Source of the DNA: Candidula unifasciata
Taxonomy: Eukaryota > Mollusca > Gastropoda > Stylommatophora > Geomitridae
Direction of reading: 5' to 3'
Assembly (NCBI GenBank): GCA_905116865.2
Contig: CAJHNH020003187.1
Span: forward strand, 1-64,000
Length of the DNA: 64,000 nucleotides
In this document: positions 1 to 12,639 of the stretch, in pieces
Layout of the letters: each line of letters opens with the position of its first letter
How positions within the stretch are numbered: the first letter of the stretch is position 1
Notes under the pieces: model-generated
What the model saw: only the letters and a program-made list of their open reading frames with translations
What the model was told of the DNA's origin: nothing
The model's database searches: none
Position numbers and translations under genes: made by a program

Positions 1-438
1 CACACAGGAGGGGACAAGTGGACCCCCTACCAAGAAAGTGTCAGTGGTAAACTGCGCCAACCTCATGGTACCTTGATGGACGCCATCCCTTATACCAAAA
101 GGAAAGTGACAGAATGTACTAAGATTGATAATCGGTGGAGGAGAATAGCGGAAGATAGTTGCACTGTGACTCTTCCATACAAGCAGCCCCTACAAGCTCT
201 ACCTCTTTTGATAGGGCAGAATCTAGGTACATTGTGGGTTAAGACTTATCAGGTTGGCCTTGGTATCTCAGCATCCAGACCCACGAAATCATTGATTCTG
301 GGGGATGCAATACCTCCGGACAAACGGTCAGTACACCAATGGTGCATGCATTTTAAGCACATTTACTGGACAAGACATTGTCATAAAGACTACTGGAAAT
401 TCAGACCAGTGGAAGTCTTGGGAGCCAGGAAGTGGTAG
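1..438 (+). CDS. Unrecognised reading frame entering from the left edge
   Basis: A frame is open from base 1 to a stop at 436-438, about 145 codons, so the true start lies outside the window. I do not recognise the protein. It has a basic N-terminal part, several Cys, His and Trp residues near the end, and no clear catalytic motif. In another frame, around 435-490, a short hydrophobic stretch is followed by basic residues. A purine-rich tract at about 490-500 and a TATA-like box at 710 lie downstream, which would suit the end of a mobile-element ORF followed by a long terminal or untranslated region. That is inference. It could also be a chance frame. Confidence 0.25.
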   Translation, partial: HTGGDKWTPYQESVSGKLRQPHGTLMDAIPYTKRKVTECTKIDNRWRRIAEDSCTVTLPYKQPLQALPLLIGQNLGTLWVKTYQVGLGISASRPTKSLILGDAIPPDKRSVHQWCMHFKHIYWTRHCHKDYWKFRPVEVLGARKW

Positions 439-1370
439 TCTGGTATTCTTGTTCTACTTGACAGCGATCTTAGCATTCTTACAGAAAGCTTCGAAAGGGG
501 GGCTTCTGTCGCGAGACGCCGCTTCAAGTAGACAAGATACTTTTGGCTGACGTACCACCCCTTTGTGACCCTTCTATTTTTCTCTCTTACATGCGCCCAG
601 TGACTTCATTTTCGTCATAAGACGCATTGAGAGATATCCCAGTTATAGCCTACGGTTGCTGTTTGGGGATTTTCTATTGTCCTACTTGTAATTCCCCTGA
701 GCTTTCACGTATAAAAATATACGGCTAGTAACTCGGCAACGTAGCGGGAAAATCCTGGCCAAACACCGGATCCCGCTGTGAGAGGAGACGGCCAGCCATT
801 TTTTACTTCAGGTCAGCAAGCAGGTGTTAGAGCGGGCCGTTTTGGCAGAACTTTGTCTTTCTCGCCGCCTAAAAACCCTAGCAACATGACCATATAGTTA
901 CATCTAAATCCAGCTGCTGAAAAGCCGAGGACAGATTCCTTGTTCCTTGTGGCAGGACGAGCTTCCAAACCACTGCCAGGCTGGTCGTAGCTGATGATTA
1001 AAGTTCCCTAAGGAAGATCTTGGTGCTTGAGACAGATCCGACATTCCACCTCAGTCTTTGAAATGGATGATCCTCTGGGAAACTCCAGGTGGTAATTGTT
1101 GTATGTTATTTCCCACTTATCCTCTCATGACGACAGTTTCATGTTACTATCATTTTTATCTTTCATCCTACTTAGTTTGAATAATGTATTTTCAAAAGTA
1201 AATAGATGATTGAATTTTACTTTAATTTTAATAAACATTCCTATGATTGATTTAAACTCATAGTTAAAGTTTATTTCTATTTCTAGATGTATGTATGGTG
1301 TTAGTGCTGTCTACCAATATACATAGTCTAGATGGGGGCTTAATTTTATTACCAGAAAGGGAAATTGTCG
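439..1370. other. Non-coding stretch with TATA-like box
   Basis: No coding frame is supported here. Bases 540-1080 have a more balanced base composition than the AT-rich DNA around them, which suggests an untranslated or long-terminal region of a mobile element rather than ordinary spacer. A TATA-like box (tataaaaatata) is at 710-721. From about 1100 the sequence is AT-rich with nothing recognisable. Confidence 0.3.
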
Positions 1371-1694
1371 GGAGGGGTAATCTGCTCTGTCTAAGTGTTT
1401 AGGCATCTAAATTCCCTTATCCTTTTTCTGGGGATATGCAGGCAGCTCACTTTCTTTAGCGAGCCAATTCGAGTCAGTATCTGAGTATCCAGGGACACTG
1501 TCTGCTCTTTGCACCAAAAGACAGTTGTCTCGGTTCCTAACAAGATAACACCACTTTAGTGAGTGTAAAAGGAACCTGTTCCACGACACTGCCATCGTTA
1601 ACGACTGTTCACCCAACAGCCATGGAGTTCTTTGGCACGAAGGAGACACCTTGAACTTGGATTTCTGACTGCCGACTCCCTACAAGATGTTATT

Positions 1695-2639
1695 TTATGT
1701 TTTGTTATCACAATTGATGTCACTGCACATTGGGCATACCCATGCGTGCTCAGTTCTCCGAAGCAGCAGCCACTCCAAAGTACTTCTTCTAATTGTCCCT
1801 ATAAGAAGCTGGTTATATTGTCTCCTTTCGCGGCATCGAAGGCGGCAAAGACGTGCATCACCATGCTTAACTCCCATGTCACGCAATCGTGTTAGTATCA
1901 GGGATTCCTCATTCTCCACTAGCCCAGTTCGTACAGCGTTGACTATATCTGCTCTGTCCATACTTTTTCCCGCAATCATTAGTGCAGTGCTTGCCAGTTG
2001 GTCTGCTCGCTCATTTCCCTTCACGCCCGCATGACCCGGTGTGTAGATCCAGGTTACGGAGGTTAAGTGCGATTTCCGAATGATTTCTATCCATTCAGAG
2101 CGCATACTGCCTGTTGCTATCTTCTGAAGCATATTCATTGAGTCTGAGAAAATTACTACCTGTGTGGCGGTTTGCTTGGATACCCATGCTAAAGCTACAG
2201 AAGCAGCGGCTATTTCCATTGTCATGCTTGACTTGGCTGTCTGGTAAACGCCGCTGTCCTCATGTATTGTTTTTCCCTTTCTTTGCGCTGTGTATGTCCA
2301 TGCTGAACTTGATCCGCACTTCACGGATCCATCTGTGTAGATGATGGGATCTTCTGGGTCTGAATGCTGATCTATCAGTTCCCTTACTTCTTGGTCTACG
2401 GCAGCAGGAATTTGATCCCTGCAGTACCTTCCGAGTGTGATGACAACCTTAGAGATGCCATGCATGTCTACTGGTGTATTCGTCCATTCTTTTCCGTGAC
2501 TGATCACGTCTAGGTCACATACCTGCTGGATTAAATCCTCAGCCTTTGCCAACCAAGAGCGGCCACATTTGAGACGCGTTCCTTTTGTGTCGTGTATAGC
2601 TTTGTGTAATGGGTGGTTACCGTCTGCCGATATCCTCAT
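1695..2639 (-). pseudogene. RNase H domain and zinc-binding tail of the I-type LINE
   Basis: One open frame of 314 codons continues the element after the RT. Residues 96-225 form an RNase HI domain that would remove the RNA strand during target-primed reverse transcription. All four catalytic acids are visible: Asp103 (YTDGS), Glu142, Asp166 (FSDS) and Asp213 (GNERAD). The C-terminal part (residues 245-314) ends in a Cys-rich motif (WVCPMCSDINC) that recurs in the copy at 59100-59400. The domain is intact but belongs to a polyprotein broken upstream, so I class it as a pseudogene. Its integrity next to a shredded RT suggests little time since decay, or chance. Confidence 0.85.
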
Positions 2640-4520
2640 TTAAGGCTTGAACTGTGCAACTTTGTATCTGCTAGTCATAGTCAGCAGACCCAGGACATAA
2701 CACATGGCGATGCAGGTGTCTTTTGTGCAGCCGAGTATGAGTCTCATGGCCTCATTCTGTACTCGGTCCAGTCTTTCTAGCTGGGTTTTGCTGACAGTGA
2801 GGAGGCCAAGACCATAGTCAATGACGCTAAGCACAAGCCCTTGATAGAGAAGGAAAAGTAGACGTTTTTCAATATCAGATGCTGCTAGCACCTTGAGTGC
2901 TGTCAAACCTTTCCTGACTCTGAGTATGACGCTGTCTACGTGGCATTTGTATGACAAGCATCTGTCAAATGTCATGCCCAGGTATTTCATGGTGTCCGTC
3001 CACACCACAGATGCTTACGACAGGCGTTTGTGTACTGACGATATGGGTATTCAGAGAGAACCGTGTTAAGGAGGCTTTGGACGGGTTCACCTGAGCTCTT
3101 GATTCCTGGCACCACTCACTAAGTCTGTCTAGTTCGTGTTGTAGTGTGGTTGTAATTTCCTGCGTGTTTTTACCTCGACGGTAAACAAGGATATCATCTG
3201 CATACGACATTGTTCTGCCTAGGCCTACGCTTTGTGCACTCGTAACTCCTGCTGTGTACACATTGAAGATCACAGGCGACAATGGTGATACCTGGAGCAG
3301 ACCCATTAGGACGCGTTGAGGTTCGGATGCCCATTCACCACATCGAAGCGACATTGTTCGTTCAAATGGCGCTGCTGCGATCCAGTTGACCAAATTTATT
3401 TCTATCTACATATGCAACAGTAGTCTGATGAGCATGTTGTGTGGGACGCTGTTGTACGCATCTTCTAAGTCAATAGCGGCTGCAGCCGTTTCCATTCCCT
3501 CCTGGAAACCCTCATATGTGTGGTAGGCAAATACTGCAGCATTGCACCATGTATCTCTTCCTGGTCGGTACCCACCTAGTGTAGCGGGGAATAGGCCACC
3601 CCGATTTTTTCCATGAGTTTTTCTACAGTGTTCTGGAGTGTGATGATTCTGTAGCCATTTATTCTCGTGTGGTCTTTTCCTGGCTCAGGAACCGGTCTGA
3701 GGTAGCTGTGGAGCCAGTCATCAGGAATAATGTCAGTTTTCCTGGTGTTGTTAAAAATCATAGATAGTTCATCAAAATCTGTCGCCTCGAGGCTTTTGAA
3801 GTCTCTGTATCTAATGCCATCAGGTACTGGAGCTGTGTCCGGACAGGTCTTCAGTGTTGCTCTGATGCAGTCTGTTGAGATGTATAGTGTATCATCGACT
3901 TCCTCCATTTCAGTCATATCATTTATACTCTATTTCATCTGCTCCCTCTGTTCCCTATCTTTCTTGTCCGTCTGCAGGAGAAATCTGTGCAGGATAGCCT
4001 CGCCTTTGTCTTTATCTGATTTTAACACCACCCCGTTGTCCATCTTAAGCTCGGGCATAACAGAGGTTTGTTTGCCTCCGTTCATCTTTTGGTGAAGCCG
4101 CCACAATTTTTTGAGTGATTTTTCATAACCTATTTCTTCGCAAAAATGTTCCCACATTGTGTGCTTAGACTCCTTTGCGAGTTGTTTAAAATGTTCAGTG
4201 AGTCTGTCTTTTTTGTGTTTAATGTCTTGTTTCTGCGCCTCAGTAAAATTCGAAGACTTTCTGCATTTCTCCCAGTCTTTGGTGGCACCTCGTTTCTCTA
4301 TCCAGGCTTCTGCGACTTCAGGTGTCCACCACGGGGGCTGTTGAAAGATAGCTTTCTTCTTTCCCGGTGTTCTGCGTGATCTGTCTCGCAGATGCCCAAT
4401 TACATTAGGCTGATGTGCAGCGTACTGGAAAGTAGTGGCTGGTCTCTGATATAAATGATCTGAGGCCTCTCCCATTTCCCTTAAACAATCACCACTACGA
4501 CTTTGTAGCAAACAACACAC
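2640..4520 (-). pseudogene. Reverse transcriptase region of the I-type LINE
   Basis: The frame is broken into four readable pieces: 4520-3930, 3917-3576, about 3575-2965 with an internal shift near 3400, and 3008-2640. The first is a charged linker with a PPWWTPEV motif that is common ahead of LINE RTs. The second carries a diverged form of the SPGPDGI block. The palm motif with the first catalytic Asp (IDLEDAYNSV) is encoded near 3485-3456, with the Asp codon at 3469-3471. The catalytic YADD is intact at 3193-3204. The GLPQGSPLSP block reads GLLQVSPLSP, so conserved residues are lost. Active-site residues survive but the frame does not, so it cannot make active enzyme. Confidence 0.8.
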
Positions 4521-4589
4521 GATCCCCGACCACCAATGTTCTCTTTGTGTCCGGGCCTCTGCATTGACTGTATGCCTTCCTCACAGGCA

Positions 4590-5460
4590 GTCATGAGTAC
4601 ACTGTTTTTAAGTAAAAGTAAAGTATACATTTGCCCACTACATGTACGAAACAAACAGTAATTCAAACATTTCACCGAACATATGTGTTTAAAGACGGCA
4701 GAGCATATCTCAATGTCATCTGAGATCAAAGAGTCGTCAACCATTATCATTTGCCTGGATAACAATAAATACAGATTTTCATATTTGAGCTGTAACAAGT
4801 TACAATAGGCACATTTTTTTGCGCCTGCCAAAAAGTCTCAGAAAAGAAGAACAGAACTTCAATTCATATCATGACTGACTTTCTACCCCACCAGGACATC
4901 ACACAAGCGATAAACACCCGATGACACAAAGTGCCACCATGCGGATGAGGATCACCGTGGAGAGGTCCCAGAAACCGCGTTCAGACATTTGGCCATAATG
5001 ATGACCTGCCTATATTGCGGCCCCTGGCAAAAGCCAGAGTGGGGCTTCAAATAAAAACAAATAACGTCTTAATTATTAATTCATATCATGGGTAACTGTC
5101 AGACATGTTAGCTCGACAATAGCAATGAATATGTTTTGCGATACTGTCTATCAAGTTGCAGTATGGTTACCACAAACAAAGTGATTTTATTGAATTCCAA
5201 GTACGTTTAGCACCCTCATTATTGCGGTTGACGAAGAAGAATTGATGCATTTATAATAACACATTCCTTTATCACATAGCATATCTTCACCTCTGATCAT
5301 TTTCAAGACGTATAATATATTGTTTCCCTTGTTGCTGTGTCCAAATAATGTGTTTTCTCCCCTGATAACCACCAACACAATTTAGCGTCAATTCATCACT
5401 GTAATGTGTGCATTTATTTGCTGAGTATTTCAACGAATGAACACTTACTGTCTAGTGCAG
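4590..5460 (+). repeat. Dispersed repeat (near-palindrome family) interrupted by a SINE
   Basis: This segment aligns by eye, block by block in the same order, with 33960-34620 and 38080-38560, and partly with 8760-9170 and 60870-61340. It contains the family's near-palindromic core (aggcacat...gcgcctgccaaa) at 4806-4830. A SINE at 4874-5077 splits it. No protein-coding frame is supported. Confidence 0.65.
4874..5077 (-). mobile_element. SINE-1 copy with 13-bp target-site duplication
   Basis: A 204-bp insertion is flanked by perfect 13-bp direct repeats (aattcatatcatg) at 4861-4873 and 5078-5090. The left end is a short tgac repeat, the 3' tail when read on the minus strand. The body is nearly identical to copies at 12800-13022, 21700-21893, 39338-39572 and 39587-39802. 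The duplication length and simple-repeat tail are the marks of LINE-mediated retroposition. No convincing pol III A and B boxes were found, so the promoter type is unknown. Confidence 0.8.
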
Positions 5461-7600
5461 TGTGTCCCAGCCTTTTCTTAGTCGCAGCGCTATTTTTTTT
5501 TTTTTTTTTTTTACAAAAATGTTGCATAAATATGCTGGTCTTGTTAAAAATCGGTATAAGCAAAATAATTTGTATCTGTGTATCGTCTTTCTTTTAAAAA
5601 AAATGGCTTGTCAAAATTATATTGTACGTGACAAAAAATTACCACGAGAGAGCCTTCGTACACTGCTGAAGTACAACAGAGACGTGTGTTTATTCAACTC
5701 CCATATCCTCACACTTTGCTTTCAGTGGACGAGATTTGGCAAAATGTACCATATTTACCTCAAATTCTAACATCTGATCCAGTGCAGGACTTTTACGCAA
5801 GCGCTTCTCTATGCATAATACAAAGGCGATTTGCTTTGAATAAGCAGCCAGGCATGGAGCCAGTTAAATCAGTATAGACACCAACGCATTTAGGCCAATT
5901 CAAAATGTGTCAGATATGAATGTATCCAGTATCTGGAACATGTCCTCAGCCTTCGCTCCTACAGTGATATTGTTTACAAAACTGCAGCTCTTCATTGATA
6001 TTATTACCATCTATAAACCGCGCATAGCATATCAAATTACTATCCCAGCCTCATCTAACTGCACTCCAAATTCGACTCTTTTAATATTTTCTTTTCAATT
6101 TATTACGTCAGGTAAAAACTGCGTACAGTTCCCAGCCCCTAAATCACAGCTATAGAGCACTCGAGATTCGTTGTATGAGAGTTCCAGTCGCATTGACCCT
6201 GATCAGTATCCACCGAAGAGCACTTGAGTTTTTTCACAGTTTCGGCTCTATCCTAACCTAAAATCTATTTTCACTTTTTTTAGGGGGGGGGGGGGGGGGG
6301 GGGGGTGGAAATTAAAATATTAAAAATGTTGAAACTAAAAACGGTGGTCCAAAAGACGTTCTGTGGAAATATCGCTCTCCTGAGAGATTCTCCTGGCCAA
6401 ATTTGGAGATGCATGACCTAAAAGGAAAAACTCAAGACTAAATTGTAACCGGCATAAATGTCAGAGACACATCATGTTGAAACGAAACCGCCGTTTTAGA
6501 TGGACATAAATCATCTCCCCATCCCCCAGTTAACATATGGCTTATAATTAACAGAGAAGTATTAGATGTCTTTCGACTTGTGATGTTGGTGGAAATAGTA
6601 AAGAACTGGTATCAACCCTGCTGCACGTCATCTACATCAGCAAACATATTCCTGGTGACCACTAAAGAAACCCAATTCCTAGTGACGCTAGATGAGTTTT
6701 CAGGGGTTATAAATACAAAGCAATAATCGTCAACAAGGAAAGCAATAGTTTGTGCGTGTGTTGATATAAAAAAAAATAGAAGCTCGGATTCAAGAGTGAA
6801 TGTATCCTCACAATGTTTTTGCGTTAATTACACGAAACTAAACTGTCTTCACTAACTTGTCAAACTACTCTGAAGTGATGGAATACACTTAAATGATCTG
6901 TGTCACTGTCTAATTGAATTGATAATATCTCCAAGAAAGATAGTTTATATATACACATGGGGTAACAACAATCGATATTTTTTCAGAAATGTTACATATT
7001 TTAAGAAGTCTATTTTTAGCAGGTACATACACATGCACTTTATAATTGTTCACATTCACGCGTACTGGAAACAATGTTTGAACAAAAAGTTTTACATTAT
7101 AGAAGCCACTGTTTGCTGTGTCCACTCAGATACGTGGTCGTCTTGTCACCCGATGGTTGGAATTGTATTCTCCTGTCAAGATTAGTGCTTCTCCTTGTTA
7201 TTAGAATTTTTAATTATTATCATGCTTGTATTTGTTTAGGTGTCTTTAAACTGCACACTGTCTATCTTATATTACATGGTGTATCTGATCTCGTGCGTGT
7301 GCGGTTCCATTTTTTTTCCCGGCAACCTAACCCGTGAAGTAATAGACGGTACACAGAACCAGTTAGAACAGAAACACATTACAAGTCGAATAATTACAGC
7401 TAGATTTATTACCATTTATGTACAAACTGCCATTGTTTCAATGCTGTACACCATGTAATGATGTTGAGTCTGATAATAGAGATTATTTCCATGAAAAATT
7501 GGAGCATGAAGTAGCATACACATTATATGTATGGAAATTTTTTTAAGGAAAGCTGACACTAGCTTCTAAATGTGTACACAGCAAAGAATAGATGGTCAAT
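5461..7600. other. AT-rich stretch without recognisable genes
   Basis: No coding frame or RNA gene is supported. It contains a T run near 5492-5511 and a run of 23 G at 6283-6305. Bases 6313-6390 match 24148-24225 (shared core ggtggtccaaaagacgtt), so they belong to a low-copy dispersed repeat. The rest is ordinary AT-rich DNA. Confidence 0.5.
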
Positions 7601-8757
7601 AATTCCACAATAAAAAAAAAAAACAAGAAGAGACCAATCTTGACTCGAAGACGAAACAGCTCTGGTTCTGGACTCACCAAAGAAATCGTTACGTCCTTCA
7701 TTTGACTGCATAACGTCCCAACCGTATCTTTAGCTTCCCGTTTGACACGGGCTGCGCCCTCCGGAGATCAGTAGCGAGCGGATCGCAGGTCCAGGACTTT
7801 TGTGACCACACGATTAGGTACATTCTTCTTCGTCGCACGTTTGGCACCTTTAACTTTGTTTCAACTGTGCCCTTAGCATGACCGAACAGAGAGTCATGCG
7901 ACAGGCATGTCTTCATCTGTTTGGTTCCAACACTCAGACGAGTCGCCCACTGGATGTGGGCATTTCGACTTGTTTACAATCAGTACAATTTATGATGGTC
8001 GAACTTAGAGCTTGCTCGTGTGCCGTAAGATTTGTTGGGGTCTGACATTAGGATCAAGCCAGCAGTTGAAGAGTTGCTGTCGTGGTGTACCTCAGCACGG
8101 TGACGACGACGCTGAGGGTTGGCAGAGGATATACATCAGTAGAATCCTAATGCAAGAAACTGCCTACAGGAAATGTTACTCGTCTAAGCTGCAGGTAAAT
8201 CTTTTGGTTAAGTGTTGAGTCTCAACATCACAGTTTTCTATACACTCCACCGACGTTTAACCGAGAGTTGACATTTAATAGTCCATTTGGCCAGCTGACT
8301 TTATTCATGTTACAAATAAGTTTCGAGGAACTTGTTCACCCATGACAGCCATAAAGGGCACTACCCTTCTTGTGGCCACCGATTCCGAGATCCCCTGACA
8401 GCTCTGTTGATGTTCATTTTATTCGTGGCGCACGACGATGATGTGCAACAGGAGTCTTGCATAAGGTTTCGTAAAACCATAACAGAGTAGAGCTAGCGCC
8501 CGAGTGAGGTACAGAGTGTCTTCTTATTCACATCACATCCGACTTAACATTCTCTCACGCCTGTGATAGAGGTCACTATGCCACGTCAGTGTACTAAACA
8601 GTCGGCTCTCGATACCACTGAAGAAATTAACGCAGTGCGGTCTGCTGTCAAAAAGCCCACAGCTAAAATCGAACAAAGCAATCTAAATTTACTAAAACGT
8701 CCCAAGTTCCAACTCCCCCATACGCCGACTTTATGTACTACAATTACACATGCATAA
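7601..8757. other. Unidentified stretch of different composition with short frames
   Basis: This block is less AT-rich than its flanks. A minus-strand frame at 7916-7698 has a basic stretch (VRRRR), and a plus-strand frame at 8563-8757 has an ATG at 8578 and a Lys/Gln/Glu-rich, possibly coiled-coil start. Neither is recognised. A 5' end of a mobile element (leader plus start of an ORF1) would fit, but nothing in the sequence proves it. Confidence 0.2.
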
Positions 8758-8759
8758 AA

Positions 8760-9240
8760 TATAGGTACACATAAGTGTACCTGCCAAAAAATGTATTCTA
8801 ACGGACATTTAATTGACAATTCATGTATTGCGGTGATAATAGTCAAACATGTTTGCCCAGCAGCTGCAGTGTATATGTTCTGTGATGTTATCTAACAATA
8901 TCCAGTATTTAAACATCAAACACAACGCCTTAAACGAATTACGGTTAGGTGGTGTAACCTAATACTAGCAGTTTGTCTGCAGGGAATCGATGCATATATA
9001 AAGTCAGATTCTTTTTGTTGCATTCAATATCTTCACAGTTGATCTGTATCAAGATATATATTACATTGTTTCCCTCGTTGACGTCTGTACTGTGCCAATT
9101 GAATGTTGCTGTTTTTTTTTTTTTTTCCAATCTCCTGGTGACTGCCAACAAAATACCAAAATTGTTTATCACTGGTTTGTGTGAAGGTATTTTACAGTGT
9201 ACTTACACTTAACTGTATAGCACATCATAGTCAGTAGAAC
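8760..9240 (+). repeat. Dispersed repeat, near-palindrome family
   Basis: It begins with the near-palindrome aggtacacataagtgtacct (8763-8782) followed by gccaaaa. It shares downstream blocks with 34225-34620 and 5090-5400, including the stretch reading roughly cttcacag-tgatct-tatcaaga and the following tttccct block. A T run at about 9110-9126 sits inside. Non-coding. Confidence 0.55.
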
Positions 9241-10205
9241 AGATTTCGACCAAATCTTAAGCACATTTTGCAACTAATACACACAGTTTAACCAGTGACA
9301 TACAGATCGACGAACAGTCAATGTCCAACCAGAGAAGAAAACAATACATTTTAGATTATAACACTGTCGTATTAGTCCCTCAGATTGCCTGATTATCCGC
9401 ATGTCTGATCATCTCCCTTCGCCGCTGTCGATCAGATGGAATAGACTTGATGTCTGGATGTCTGAGACCTGTCAAGTCAGCCAAGTTGTATCTTTATTGG
9501 TCTGTCTTTTCTCCGCTACTGTTCCCTGTTCTACTGTGTTGGAGAAGCAGCCATTTCTTTTATTACATATGCTCAATATTATATATCGGTAACTGTTCAC
9601 ACCCTGTAGGCAATTTATGTTGCGTAATATGTAATATTGTGTAATATGTGTATCTTATCTTCGTGTTTCCCTCTGACGATCATTCAACCCTATGATGTGT
9701 ACATGATACAATATATATTTAATGGCTTCTTTCCAGGTAAAGGAGCTCCTATAGAGCACCGCCTGACACCATTCATGTGGAACTGTGTCAGGTATCGAAT
9801 CTAAATTTACTTGGTATCTTTATCAAAGCTTTACTGATGTTGCTCGATAAGAGACAAGCGACATTTTGACGATTACTAAGATTTATTTGTTTCTTCCAAA
9901 TTATCCTTTTCCTTTAAAGTCATTTTTTTTTTTAAAATAGTAATTCCATAGAGACAACCATCGTTTTGTTATACTATATTTACAATTCAAAGTACGGAGC
10001 AAGCATTGAAAACTGGAAATAAAATGTAATGTAAAGAATTACACATGAAAATAATACAAAGGAGTATGTACACCGTTTTGACTTGTTACAGAAAACAGTT
10101 TTGCACGAACTCACAAATACTACCAGAGAAGGCACATTGTAGAGAGGCTAGATCGATCCCTAACACAATATCATAGATGGTACTAGATGACAATGAAACG
10201 TTATT
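9241..10205. other. AT-rich spacer
   Basis: Nothing recognisable: no coding frame with a known motif, no tRNA-like sequence, and no long repeat other than short A/T runs. Confidence 0.45.
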
Positions 10206-11834
10206 TTTCCAGAGATGGAGTTCCTATCGAAATCCTCAGGAGTGGGAAAGATACGCTAACCTCACACATATATCAACTTTTAACACTCTGCTGGCAAGAG
10301 GAACGGGTTCCGCAAGACTTCAAAGAATTGAACAAGGGTGATCGGAGTGACTGCAATAACTACGGGTAATATCACTGTTGTGTACTCTTGGAAACGTGCT
10401 TGCGAGAATTGTTCTGCGAAGACTCAAAATTCTAGAGGACTGCGTTTACCCAGAGTCCCAGTGTGGCTTTCGTGGGACCCGAATTACAACTGATATTTTC
10501 ATTACGAAAGTTGCAGGAAAAAATGCCGCGAACAAAATCAACCACTTTATGTTGCTTTTATTGATCGTATTACGGTATTTAATCTGGTTGGTCGAAAAGG
10601 TTTATTTAACCCACTAAAGAAGATTTGGTGTCCACCTACTCTACTGAGCATTATTGAGTCGTTTCACTCAGGTATGAAAGGCACAATCAACTTTTGTGGT
10701 GTAACATCGGAGGAGTTTGTAATACAAAATGGCATAAAGCAGGGGTGTGTAATTGCTCCTACCCTCTTTGGAATATACTTTTCACTTCTTTTGACACATG
10801 CCTTTTGTGAAGGTGGTATATTTATTATTCTCGATCTGATGGCAGCCTTTACGAAGCTCACATGCTGAAGGACAAAACCAGGATAAGAAAGGTACTTATC
10901 AGAAAGCTACTGTTTGCAGATGATGCCGCAATAACCACCCACTCAGAGGAGGAGCTGCAGCATTTACTATCTGTCTTTGCTGATGCGTGCTTTGAATTGG
11001 GATTAACAGTCAGCAAAAAGCAGAAAAAGGTTATGGTAAATGTGTTAATGACAGACCTAAAGTCTACATTGACGGTGAAGAGCTCGAGACAGTAGACCAT
11101 TTTACCTATCTGGGTTCCACAGTGAACAGTAAATTATCGCTAGACAAAGAAATCAACATCAGGATAGATAAGGCAGCAGCAACAATGAGCAGATTGACAC
11201 AGAGAGTTCGGGAGAACAGAACGCCCACAACTAAAACAAAACCCCTTGTCAATCAGGCTTGTGTTCTCAGCACTCTGCCTCATGGCAGTAAAACTTGGTC
11301 AACCTATTTGCACCAGGAGAGACGGCTAAATAGCTTTCACATGCGATGTCTAAAAAGAATACTTGGCATTAAGTGGCAGGACAAAATCTCAAACACTGAG
11401 GTACAGGAAAGAGCCAATACTACAACAATCTTTTAAATGCTCAGTCTACGAAGGCTCAGGTGGCTGGGTCACACCTGGAGAACGGAGGATGGCAGAGTCC
11501 CTAAGGACATCCTTTATGGTGAATTAAAGACACGAACAAGATGTGCAGGCCGACCTCTACTACGGTATAAAGATGTGTGCAAACATGTATTTAGGTGGAC
11601 TCATTGGAACAAAATGCCATGGACCGTGTTGTGTGGAAAAGGCATATCAGGAAGGGATTGAGAGTAAAGGAAGAAATGACTGCAGAAAGGATGACAGCTG
11701 AGCGTCTGAAAAGAAACGGATTAAACACAAATATTAACAACAACTGTCCTAAAATCCTATGCTGTTATTGTGGAAGAATTTTCTTGACACAGGCGGGTCT
11801 TGCTAGTCACACTCGCCATCGCCATAGGCTGTGA
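10206..11834 (+). pseudogene. LINE reverse transcriptase with C-terminal zinc finger, decayed
   Basis: 5'-truncated non-LTR retrotransposon coding remnant. Recognisable pieces in order: the DGVPIEIL block, then PQDFKE followed by a gap and KGDRSDCNNY (10206-10366); ARIVLRRL and ESQCGFRGTR (10400-10490); a mutated first-Asp palm block (about 10550-10590); the NGIKQGCVIAPTLFG block (about 10725-10775); the catalytic FADD at 10913-10924; and the LRWLGHTWR...GRPLLRYKDVCK thumb/linker (11437-11590). It ends in a C2H2-like finger (CCYCG...SHTRHRH) before the stop at 11834. Multiple frameshifts and stops break it. LINEs of this type are widespread in marine invertebrates; the clade is not assigned. 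The endonuclease start at 48905-49116 may come from the same family. Confidence 0.8.
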
Positions 11835-12639
11835 GTCTCATGCATCCTCATATCGCAATGCATGATACAACAACGCGATTTAAAAAAAAAATAGTAATAA
11901 CAATAAATGACGAAGCTGTATAAAACTAAACACAGCATGGCGTCACTATTTTAACTGGCTAGTTAAATTACGATCAGACGAACAATACACAACACACGAT
12001 AACAACAATGACATAAATACAAGACTATTTATGACCTGCTCGTTACCAGGCACAGCCGACCGGTATGGGGACAAATCCAGAATCTACTTCTTATTGGTTA
12101 TGGTTTGATGTAAACGGTTTGTGGCAATAGCTGTTTATTTTTGTTAGTGGTACATAAACTGTTAGTCCGGCAAAGATAAAGTAATTTGCTGCTTTAGGAA
12201 AACAGCAGCACCTCTGCAACTGTAAGTCATAAAACCATAAAGGTGTGGGCAATCTTAGCCCACCGGCAAAAAAATTCATTGTCATTAGTAAAGAGTAAAT
12301 CGATATCATTGTTAGAGATTGAGGAAACAGACTATAGCAACTGATAGACTGCGGCCAACCTCCATTGTTTAGACAACACCCCTGTTTTCCCTAGTCTCAG
12401 TATATAATACCAATGGAGATTGTCAGCCAGAAATTATGGGGAGTCGTAGTTTAATAATTAAGGACATGCACAATGTTCATTTCTTTGTACATAGTTACAA
12501 GTGTTGCGTTCTACGAGGGGCCTGCTACCTAATAAAACAAGGGAAGCAATTCATCTGTGTATTGATTTACAACATCAATGCAGTTTACATAAAATCACAT
12601 AAGACGCTCACAATATATATGCGGTGCTTATGAATATCA
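11835..12639. other. AT-rich spacer
   Basis: No gene is supported. It includes an A run at about 11882-11890 and short AT-rich stretches. The first part may be the 3' untranslated end of the LINE remnant that stops at 11834. Confidence 0.4.

Larger units (their letters stand above)
1371..4520 (-). mobile_element. I-type LINE, 5' truncated and decayed
   Basis: Non-LTR retrotransposon on the minus strand. From 5' to 3' it has a linker between endonuclease and RT (4520-3930), the RT (3917-2640) and an RNase H domain with a zinc-binding tail (2639-1695), followed by a probable 3' untranslated part to about 1371. The apurinic endonuclease that should precede the linker is absent, so the copy is 5' truncated near 4520, where a dispersed repeat begins. 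An RNase H after the RT is typical of the I superfamily (I, Nimb, Ingi and relatives); the exact clade is not determined. At least four frame breaks make it non-functional. Related fragments lie at 35290-36960, 55725-56330 and 59100-59400. Confidence 0.85.

Noticed and set aside
1407..1649. 80-codon minus-strand frame downstream of the I-type LINE stop
   Set aside because: It lies after the conserved C-terminal Cys motif and stop, has no family similarity, and is better explained as 3' untranslated sequence.
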